A DNA stretch of 64,000 nt. Source: Gentiana macrophylla (Eukaryota > Streptophyta > Magnoliopsida > Gentianales > Gentianaceae). The translations under genes were made by a program, and so were the position numbers. The notes under the pieces were generated by a model. The model saw nothing but the letters and a program-made list of their open reading frames with translations. It was not told the DNA's origin and did no database searches. Below, piece after piece: positions 55,872 through 64,000 of this stretch (its first letter is position 1; each line of letters opens with the position of its first letter). The DNA lies in assembly GCA_026214975.1 (NCBI GenBank), contig JAOBSW010000689.1, positions 1 through 64,000 of the forward strand. Reading direction: 5' to 3'.

Positions 55872-56428
55872 GTAGTATTACGGAAACCGACAGTTAACTA
55901 CACTCAAGAAAAATAAAAGAAAGAAATAAATGATGTGGTGTTACGGGAACCGACAGTGACCACACTTAAGAAAAATAAAAGGAAAAATAGAAAAACAATG
56001 CAACTAGATGAAATGCAACTAAATGAAATGCATTTATATGATATGCAAAAAGAAAATAAAATAAAAGAAAGAAAACTAGCCCACTAATTGCAACATAGCA
56101 TGCATATAAACGTCTACCACATAATGACAGGTTACGATAAACGACAGTGCTGTCACTAGTGCCGACGCGCCTTAAGACTTATCGAAAGTGATAGCATTAT
56201 GGAAACCAACAGTTAGCTATACTAAACAGATATAACTCATATGGCCTAAGACGTAGCATACGGAAACCGACAGTAGCTACCCATATGAATTATAAAAACA
56301 AAGGAAGCACGTAAGTCTCAAAGCTTAAAAGATTCATCGGAGCGGTATGTAGCATACGGGAACCGACATTAGCTACTAATTAATCATAAGAACAGTTATA
56401 GCGTACGAGAACCGACAGTAACTATAAC
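55872..56428 (-). repeat. Q array of seven stem-loops with conserved loop
   Basis: Arms (plus-strand reading): 55872 GTAGT/ACTAC, 55934 TGTGGT/ACCACA, 56125 TGACAG/CTGTCA, 56191 ATAGC/GCTAT, 56253 GTAGC/GCTAC, 56349 GTAGC/GCTAC, 56395 GTTATAG/CTATAAC. Between them, on the minus strand, the loop ACTGTCGGTTTCCGTA is kept with few changes. Confidence 0.82.
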
Positions 56429-56608
56429 ATGCCTAGATGAATCATGCATATAAAAATTAATCAGTTATTTAACATGGATTCGTAGATGGAAAGGTAAAAA
56501 CATATAAGTTCAGGACATCTATGTAAACATCAATTAGCCACAGAAGCTCGAATGGAAAATCCACATCAAATAAAAGCATTGAAAATAAAATCAAGAAAAA
56601 TCAGAACC

Positions 56609-56838
56609 TGGACCGGCGTTCATTAACTCAAACGAACGTTCAGTATGCTAGATGGGCGTTCACCTGGAAGTTTTAGCCCGGACGAGCGTTCGACAAAGCG
56701 ACGCTCGCCTCGATTCTTCAAATCGTAAGCAGTCGAAAATATTTGAACGGACGAACGTCCAATACTTTCAAACGCTCGTTTACCTGCATGTTAGGAACTG
56801 GACGGGCGTTCACTTACCATGGACGCTCGTTCAGTCAT
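56609..56838 (-). repeat. Q array of ACGNNCGT near-palindromes
   Basis: About nine units, on the minus strand such as TGAACGCCCGTCCA, AAACGAGCGTTT, GGACGTTCGTCC and GAACGCTCGTCC. Several are perfect inverted repeats with different arms. Confidence 0.65.
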
Positions 56839-56984
56839 CGTATTTGCATAGAAAACAGCAGGAAAAGCACAGAAAACCCTAAAACTTATGAACACAACAC
56901 AGCATAGCACAGCAGCCTTATCAAATTAGGCACATGGGTTAGACTAGGTAACAACTAAACATATAAACTTCACGTAAAACAAGT

Positions 56985-57050
56985 TGAGTAAAAAACTTTT
57001 GCACATTCTTAACCTAACGGTCATCGAAACACGGCAAAATAAAAACTCTC
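56985..57050 (-). promoter_or_regulatory. Q conserved post-PBS motif
   Basis: Plus-strand reading: GAGTAAAAAACTTTTGCACA, TTCTTAACCTAACGG, TCATCGAAACACGGCAAAAT, AAAAACTCTC. Corresponds to P 38371-38434 and L1 17672-17735. Confidence 0.6.
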
Positions 57051-57137
57051 AACTTGGTATACGCTACTTTTATTGAAATTGAAAATAAACGTAACAAAAT
57101 CGAGAACTAACAAAACTAGATTCAACAAAGCACCGAT

Positions 57138-57155
57138 TCCCCGGCAACGGCGCCA
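57138..57155 (-). other. Q primer-binding site (Asp-type tRNA)
   Basis: Complement TGGCGCCGTTGCCGGGGA, 4 nt from the LTR; the usual PBS of Athila/Tat-like and many LARD elements. Confidence 0.92.
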
Positions 57156-57159
57156 CTTT

Positions 57160-58876
57160 TGTTGCGGAGATTTTGCATCAATAACAAAAGAAAATTTATA
57201 AACCTATACTTAACATGCAAACTAACTCCTAACCGACCAAATATCGGGTAGTTGATAGCATAGTAGGGTAAGTGCAGGTCGATCCACAGAGGAAAAGGGT
57301 GAAGGATCTAATCTCACTAATTCTCTCAATTGCTACTCGTAAAGCGGAAGACAAAAGCGTAAAAGCAGGAAAAATAATTCAAATAATCTAACCTAAGAAA
57401 TAAAATAAACAAACTAATCTAAGACATGGGAACAACCAATATACAAACCTACGTGATCTCAATCCTGGTTCAATTCATGATTTTAATTCAGTTTGTGGTT
57501 TCACCTTTTCACGAGATATAAACCCCTAATTCCTTAGTGAATTTATTCTCAAGCTAACGGATTCCTAATTCCTTAGTAAATCCAATTTATCGATCTCTCA
57601 TCTTCCGAATGTTGAGACTGATTTTCAATACAAAACTCGGTGTAGATTCAGGTTAACTTCCGTATTTTAGAACCTAACAACCTAGATAATTAACCGATTA
57701 ATCATCACTAATTAACGGCTAAAAATCTCATCTTTCTATGGTGATCTAGTTTACTCAACTTCCGTATGTTGTAAACTTATCAATTAGCAAACAGATCTTC
57801 GATATAATTCACATAATAGCATCATAGTCGCATGGAAAAGATACAAAAGCGAATTAAAGATCACAAAAGTAAATAAAGGACTGAATTAATTGAAAAGAGA
57901 TCAAACTCACATAGTTTTGCACAAAGGTTGAACACCATGAATCGACTAACGAAAATAACGGGAAAAACTACATCTAATCTAACCCAGTCAGGTCACCCGA
58001 GCACAAGGCTCGGGTGACCTGCCTGAGCTTCAAGAAGGCTGTTGCTACTGTGAATTGCCGCAGGAAATATGTGTATGAATTATTGGCCTCCATAGGGTTT
58101 TGAAGCTGCTGCTTTTATAAGAAGTAATGTCGGCTAGATGAATAATAAAATTGCGGCTGGAAGAATCCTTATTTAATTAGGATATTGAATATGTCGGCTG
58201 AAATAATAAAACAAAGTCGGTGGCTGCACTATCCTTTTGAAGATATTTATTGGAATAAAACTTCTAAAATTCATATCTTGAGTTGTAGACCTCCAAAAAT
58301 TGTGATCCGAATGTCATAATTAAGCCCTCGGGAAACTCTACAACTTTCATTAAGGACTCTTCTTCAGAAAACGCCTTTTTGACTAGCCCGTCGTATCCCG
58401 AGTATATTTCGGAATTTTCCAATACCACAGCATCATTATCCAAACTTGTAACGCTCATATCTCGGGCCTCGTAAGTCGGAATGAAGTGATTCAAAATCCT
58501 GTAGAATCCTCTCTTCAAACACTACAACTCTTCTCTTGAGGTCGAGAGTCAAATCAGTGTATATCATATCAAGAACTGCGTCGGAAGTTCGGCTGCTTGA
58601 ATGCTTCATTCCAAGCTTTATCTCCATCTTTATCCTCTTCCAAGTCAAAAATATGTATCTACATTGCATCCAAACACCACAAAAACGTAACAATATCCAA
58701 AACCATATAAAACAATCAAATAATCGTATAAATTGATACGTTTTCATATTTAACTCTTTAAATCACCATTCACTCAATATTTCACTATAAACCTCAAATT
58801 CTATGAAAATCATACGTATATGGGGAAATTGATATAGAAAATATATGTAAAAATCACTATAAATCAGCCCTTAACA
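57160..58876 (-). repeat. Q 5' LTR (1717 bp)
   Basis: TGTTGCGGAG to CCCTTAACA, followed by the ATGAT duplication. Same length as the left LTR with small compensating indels. Confidence 0.95.
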
Positions 58877-59724
58877 ATGATTCATCTTATTTAGTTACTT
58901 GTTTACACCCTATTGATGAAGTGCTGAAACTAGTTGTTATAGTGGAAATCTAAAAGATGTCTAGAACTGAATGTATGGGTTTTACTAGAGTCTGATAATT
59001 GTATAGGTTATATCAGACAAGCACTGTAATAGATAGAAGTGTCGTAAAACTAAAAACTGGAGATCATCTAGAAAACTGGATATTCACTAAAACTGAAAAG
59101 AGTCACCAGAACTTGGAACTGAAGTTCACTCAGAATTGAAGAAGGTAAGTTCACTGAGGGACACAGACTCGGTTGACTTATTTGAAACTGAAGGCTATGG
59201 GAACAGACTCAGTAAATGAAGAACTGAGGGACACAGACTCAGTTGTAGAAGATTAAAGAACTGAGGGCTCAAACTCAGGAATGAAGACTTAAGCCGAGAC
59301 TATAAAGTTAGAATTCAGGTAAGTCTGTGATGGCCTGAACTGACTTTATGGATCTTGAAGAAAACCTAAGAATCATAAGGACAATGATATCTTAGATGAT
59401 TTGTATAAGGAATGGTGTACTTTGATTAAGTGATATAAAATCAGATAAATAGAGTAGTGAGATTTTTGAAGAAGAGTAAAACTCAGTTAATGGTCTAAGT
59501 CAGTTAACAAACTGATAACTGACACACTCAGTATAAAACTGATCTGGATACTCATTTTTATAGTCAGCCATCCAAGCAACTGAAAGTACATTCGAACGTT
59601 ATAAATCAAGGATTTTTATTGGATGAAGAAATGACATGTCAGAACGGTCACTGACACCTGACATCTGAAAATGTAGACGTTGATACAATTCAAATTCAAG
59701 CAAGATGAACGTTGGACCTGACAC

Positions 59725-59735
59725 TATAAATAGAG
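59725..59735 (+). promoter_or_regulatory. C6 LTR TATA box
   Basis: TATAAATAGAGGACTT, identical to the C1 LTR string around 9381. Confidence 0.7.
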
Positions 59736-60637
59736 GACTTGGCATCAAGGATCAAACATAGAATTAACAAGATTACAAGCATTTTTGTGCACAAGTCTAG
59801 TTCATCTGAATTGCCATCAATATTTTCGCTCAATAAGATCACATCCAGATTTCTTCAAGTGTTCAAGCTACATCGATCAATCCAGATTTTGACACTTAGA
59901 AGAACCACAAGAAATTGATTCTGAGCCCAACTTTGATTTTTAGTCAAAGGTTTAGCCTGTGAAGCAATCCGGTTTAGGATTCGCCAAGGACAGTTGTCAT
60001 TAGCAGTTGGGTAGACTGTGTTTGTGGTGGTAGCTGGAGAAGAGGCAATAACAACCCTCTAAGGACCAGTGTTCAAGAAGTTGAAGAGCAACAATCCTAC
60101 CTGTTCTTTAGTTGTTTAGATAGTGAAGCTAGGGATTAGTCAAGGACTATCGTTTAGGACTGTTTGTAACAGCGTATCTTAAAGAGTTCTAGTGGAATTT
60201 TCCTCCTACATCAAAGGGGAAGAGTGGACTAACAGGATTACACCATCTAGAACCACTATAATTCTTGCTCTACTTACTTTACGCATTTACATTCTGTTAT
60301 TTATTTACTCAGCATTTATTATTGTTTATCAAGCATACTGAAATTGATTGTTACACTCACTCACAGCTCACAAACTGAAATTCACCAGAATTCAGTTTTG
60401 CATACTCAGCTTTTTCATAGAAACAACAAGATCCAGATATAGGCTAAAACTTATATCCGATGCCGTTTTACTCAGTTTCGTTATAAGTCAGTCTTGAATC
60501 AGACTCAGCTTAGTCAGCTTCACTCCACACAAGTTAAAACTGAACCTTAATCGTTTTAGATCTCGTTTTTGGTGACAAGTTTATTCACCCCCCCCCCCCC
60601 TCTAAACTTGTGTCAGCCTTTCCAAAGGACAAACAAT

Positions 60638-60649
60638 TGGTATCGGAGC
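60638..60649 (+). other. C6 primer-binding site, variant
   Basis: TGGTATCGGAGC, one base different from the iMet-type site, starting 2 nt after the LTR end AAACA. Confidence 0.85.
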
Positions 60650-60763
60650 AGTGTTCTTTAACAATCCATTGTGGAAAACTCACTTTCTCTAGTTGTTCTC
60701 CTGAAAAAGCTCAGTTTTTTAGTTTCCAGTCTTTACATAATCCAGTTCTCATTCACTCACACA

Positions 60764-62948
60764 ATGGATAACAATCGATTATGCCGGACAAATGTCGATG
60801 TGCAACATGGACAGATTTCATGAATCTTTGGCGTCGTTTATGTGCCTTTCTAGCAGACCACTCATGATGAAATGATGGACGTACTAACCCGACGAACCTA
60901 TCCAAATCACTCACATGCAAAATGTTAATGGTGACCAAGTTAGAGTCCAAAAGCCCAAGTGCGAATGGACCAACGATATAATCGAAAAAGGAACAATCTG
61001 AATAATGTTACCATGGACATAATCCTCAAAACTCTCGACAGCAACATGTATTTGAAGGTCAAGGATTGCACTACTGCAAAAGAAATGTGGGAGAAACTCC
61101 AACTGGTTTGTGAAGGAACTGACTCCATCAAAGAGAACAAGATCTCAGTTGCCAAACTGAAGTTTGAAAACTTCAAGATGAAGTCAGGCAAAAATATTGA
61201 TCCGATGGAAACAAGATTCAGTGCCATAATGGATGAATTAGCATTACTCCAGATTGAGTACACCAAGAAAGAAATCAACACTAGAATCTTAAAGGCTTTA
61301 CCCATGTGCTGGAAGATGAAGGTCACAATAATGGAAGAATCAAGAAGACTTGACATAGAAGATTCATTCAAAATCTTCTCTGGCCTGAAGGCTTATGAAT
61401 TCAACAAGGATTTCACAAGCACAGATGCAATAATCAAGGCTCTGGAGGAACCTAAAATAATATCTCTCGCAGCAGCCTCAAATGATAATCAAGAAACCTC
61501 ATCTAGCAATCTTCAGCAATTGGATGAGATGGAAGAGCAGATGGCTCAATGATGAATAGAATTTGAAGAATGAAGAGTGGGCATCCAGTCACTCAGAAGT
61601 ATATCAAGAAGACTCCTGAAAATGGAAAAGACGATGAATACCTCTGCTTTACTTGCAAGAATCCTAGACACTACAAAGATGAATGTCCAGAGCTAACCGG
61701 TAAGAAGACTCAGCAACGAAGAACTGGCAGAAGAGCTCTCTTAGCCGGAGATGAGTCAGACTATGAAGTTGGCACTGAAATATTATCAAATGATACAGCT
61801 CTAATGGTTCATATGGAGGATCCAAATGAAGTATGTGAATCTAACTCTAAGTATAGCTCAGCACAGATTCCATGCAAAATGCTTGTTCTTCGACTGCTAA
61901 CTCAAATCAAAGAAATCTAGAATTAAAAGAGACACTTGGTGAATTGATGAATCAGTTGGTAACCATCCAAGCTGGTTATGAATCAATTAAAGCTAAGAAA
62001 GAAGCTCTAATTATTGAAGTTGAAAGATTGAAGTCTGAACAGAACATGATGAAACTGACTAGAACTGATAAAGAGAAGAGTCAGTATCAGCCTACTGAAT
62101 CAGCAGCAGCAACTAAATCTTTTGCTCAATCAAGTTTAGCTACTGGGTTCAAATCCGGAAAGCCATATGGAGACAGAACTGGCTTAGGATTTGACACACA
62201 GCAATCTTCTAAGGAGGGCACTAGCAAGACTGCTGAGCCTAATATCAAAACTGGTATTAAGTTTGTAGCCGAGCAACTTCCAAAAACTAAGAAAATTGCT
62301 GAACCAGTAAATTCAGCCTCATATAAGTCAACTCATTTTTCTAAGAAAACAGCTGCACCTACCAATAAAGGTAAATCAAAAGGTAGATCAGCTGTACCTC
62401 AAGGAAACAGAAATTGTAGACCAACTACCAGATCTACAAAAGCTGATAAAGTCAAGAACCAGAGAAATTTTAATCATAGTAAATCTAAGAATGTCAATCA
62501 TTCAAAGATTCACACAGTCAGGGGGAAAGGCAGATTATTTCCCACTGATGATGATTGGAATTTTACTGAACCTATTATTAAAACTGATAGGAACAATCAT
62601 TCAAGACAAAAGACTCACCAAAAGTCTCTGTCCAAGACTCAGCAGAGAACTTATCCCAGTTCTCAGCAAAAGTCCCAGTACAGAAGTCAGCATAGACCTC
62701 AGTACAAGATGAATGATGGTTATTATTCAGCTTTTAATAATAGAAGGCATTTTGAAAATCAATTTCAGCCAAAAGATTTGAGAGAACATATAAATAAGGC
62801 ACAGTCCAAAAATAGATACTATGGAAGTGTGGCTTACATATATGAAAATAGGTGCAACCAAAGAAGACCTTATGGAAATATCCCTCGAGTTGTACTGACA
62901 ACTGACCCTCATGGACCCAAACAGAGTTGGGTACCTAAAACATTTTAA
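60764..62948 (+). pseudogene. gag: C6 gag, broken
   Basis: ATG 60764 (MDNNRLCR) reaches a stop at 60821; the N-terminal part to 60958 is scrambled. The Gag domain follows at 60980-61450 (LKVKDCTTAKEMWEKLQLVC; ILKALPMCWKMKVTIMEES). A stop at 61550 lies before the zinc knuckle CFTCKNPRHYKDEC (61645-61686), which keeps the four ligands. A frame change near 61880 leads to a long, basic Ser/Lys/Gln-rich C-terminus (61900-62948), including a helical part (SIKAKKEALIIEVERLKSEQ). Stop TAA 62946. A long C-terminal extension after the knuckle is usual in Sireviruses. Confidence 0.85.
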
Positions 62949-64000
62949 TTTTCCTTGAAGGATATTTGGTATTTTGACCGTAGATGCTCTAGACACATGA
63001 CAAAGAGCAAGGACTTTCTCACTAATTTTGTAGCCAATGATGGACCAAGAGTCAATTTTGGAAGTAAAGACAGACCTGGATACACAAAAGGCTATGGTAA
63101 TTTGATCAGAAATGGACTAACAATCAAGAATGTATCTTATGTGGAAGGACTTCATTACAACCTACTCAACACAAGTCAATTCTGTGACATGGGATACAAA
63201 GTCACATTTGATAAGGAATTCTGCATTGTTGTTAGTGAAACAGCTTATAAAGTAGTTCTCGTCAGAAAAAGGAAAAAGAACATGTATTTTGTAGACTGGT
63301 CCACAGCAGTTTCAGAAACTTGTTTAATTGTGCACACCAAGTCAGAACTCAGTTGGCTGTGGCACAAGAAACTAAGTCACCTCAATTTTGATGATATCAA
63401 CCTACTAGTCAAGAAGAACTTGGTGATCGGACTACCAAAGATGTCATACAAGAAGGACAGCTCGTGTGATGCATGTCAAGAAGGAAAGCAAACCAAAGCA
63501 AGTTTCAAGACTAAGTCTCAGCACTCAACAACCAGAGTTTTAGAACTAATGCATATGGACTTATTTGGACTGATTACGCCAATCAGTGTTAGTGGAAAGA
63601 AATACACCTTGGTGGTAGTTGATGACTATTCACGATATACATGGGTTATCTTCATGACAAAGAAAAGTGAAACCAAGCAACAATTGACAGAATTTCTCAA
63701 GAGACACCAGAATCAGAAAGGAGTGATAGTGGTCAAGATTAGAACTGACAAAGGAACTGAATTTCTCAACAATATAATCATTGAATATTGTGGAGAAAAT
63801 AGAGTACTGTACCAGCTTGTAGCTACAGCAACACCTCAGCAGAATGGAGTAGCTGAAAGAAGAAATAGAACACTCAAAAAAGCTGAAAGGACAATGATTT
63901 GTGAATGAAAACGGCCAGAAAGATATTGGGCAGAAGCTGGTAAATACAGCGTGTTATACTCAGAATCGAGCTCTTATGAACAAGAGACATGAAAAGACAC
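62949..64000 (+). pseudogene. pol: C6 pol: protease, GAG-pre-integrase, integrase start (cut by window end)
   Basis: Same frame relation as C1. Protease WYFDRRCSRHMT (62965-63002): the expected D-S-G is D-R-R, so catalysis would be lost. GAG-pre-integrase WLWHKKLSHLNFDDINLL (63355-63410) and CDACQEGKQ. Integrase core: HMDLFGLITP (Asp), IRTDKGTEFLNN (Asp), and PQQNGVAERRNRTLK (Glu), so the D-D-E triad is visible. Stop at 63906, then the frame continues KRPERYWAEAG with a frame change near 63945. RT lies beyond the window. Confidence 0.9.

Larger units (their letters stand above)
54381..57137 (-). other. Q internal region, non-coding
   Basis: No coding sequence. In minus-strand order from the PBS: conserved post-PBS motif (57050-56985), ACGNNCGT array (56838-56609), stem-loop array (56428-55872), internal hairpin-PPT module (55484-55446), about 1 kb of AT-rich spacer, terminal PPT. 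P has the same order. Confidence 0.8.
52624..58876 (-). mobile_element. Q: intact-structure LARD-like element in the C6 LTR
   Basis: 6253 bp with duplication ATGAT (52619-52623, 58877-58881). LTRs 52624-54340 and 57160-58876, 1717 bp each, nearly the same with scattered single-base differences, so insertion is recent. Minus orientation from PBS complement (57138-57155) and PPT complement (54341-54357). Internal region of 2.8 kb has no coding capacity; mobilisation must rely on other elements. Carries hairpin arrays and motifs shared with P. Confidence 0.95.
52591..60635 (+). repeat. C6 5' LTR, split (52591-52623 and 58882-60635)
   Basis: About 1.79 kb without Q. Shares with the C1 LTR the start, the TATA region and the end TTTATTCACCCCCCCCC. 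Its C-run (60588-60600) is longer than that of C1. TATA box at 59725-59735. Confidence 0.87.
52591..64000 (+). mobile_element. C6: Sirevirus-like Ty1/copia element, 5' part, split by Q
   Basis: LTR start TGTTGGAAAT at 52591, interrupted at 52623 by Q and resuming at 58882 (after the duplicated ATGAT) to the LTR end at 60635. PBS, gag and the first part of pol follow; the element runs off the right edge within integrase. Same family as C1 and less decayed in gag-pol. The left flank base pentamer is AAATA (52586-52590). Confidence 0.88.

Noticed and set aside
62946..62948. Stop codon between C6 gag and pol as a readthrough site.
   Set aside because: Many other stops and frame changes flank it, no known readthrough context follows, and C1 has a different sequence at that place.

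Overview
The window is a stack of plant LTR retrotransposons nested in one another. I find no host gene, no tRNA or rRNA gene and no CRISPR array. Plant origin is shown by the element types (Sirevirus-like Ty1/copia, Athila-like Ty3/gypsy with extra ORFs, non-coding LARD-like elements), by primer-binding sites matching plant initiator-Met tRNA (TGGTATCAGAGC) and an Asp-type tRNA (TGGCGCCGTTGCCGGGGA), and by 5-bp target duplications. The setting is probably pericentromeric heterochromatin of a flowering plant; I cannot name the species. Almost every coding region is broken by stops and frameshifts.

Layout. 1-10276: 3' part of a Sirevirus-like copia (C1) with degraded gag-pol, a large broken third ORF and a 1.7-kb 3' LTR; it sits inside the reverse transcriptase of an Athila-like gypsy (G1, 10277-37358, plus strand). 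G1 continues as RT-RNase H-integrase, two related third ORFs (ORF3a, ORF3b), a long non-coding tail, a PPT and a 3' LTR. ORF3a is split by a minus-strand non-coding element (L1, 14442-20606, duplication ATCTT). ORF3b is split by two copia elements: C2 (22198-28541), whose 5' LTR carries a 1.15-kb mini LTR element (T1, duplication GTTAG), and C3 (29074-33754, duplication CCCGC). G1 itself lies in the gag of a second gypsy (G2, 37359-42935), which is also split by a rearranged LARD-like element (P, 38084-41805, duplication GGAGG). Next come a 5'-truncated copia (C5, 43164-44246), a minus-strand copia lacking most of Gag (C4, 44247-48566), an unclassified stretch with a coiled-coil ORF and a 2-kb minisatellite (48567-52590), and a second Sirevirus-like copia (C6, 52591 to the window end) whose 5' LTR is split after 33 bp by a LARD-like element (Q, 52624-58876, duplication ATGAT).

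The relative order of insertion follows from the nesting: G2 before G1; G1 before C1, L1, C2 and C3; C2 before T1; C6 before Q; G2 before P.

The most interesting content is in the non-coding parts. Elements P and Q share an array of small hairpins whose stems change in a compensating way while the loop is kept. G1, P and Q all carry a hairpin with an AGGA-type loop just before a TAAGTG-G-run tract, once internally and once at the true PPT. P is built as an internal domain inverted relative to its own LTR ends, giving palindromes at both ends. C2 LTRs hold a cluster of GAATATTC sites resembling heat-shock elements. These are observations from reading the sequence; no folding, alignment or database search was run.
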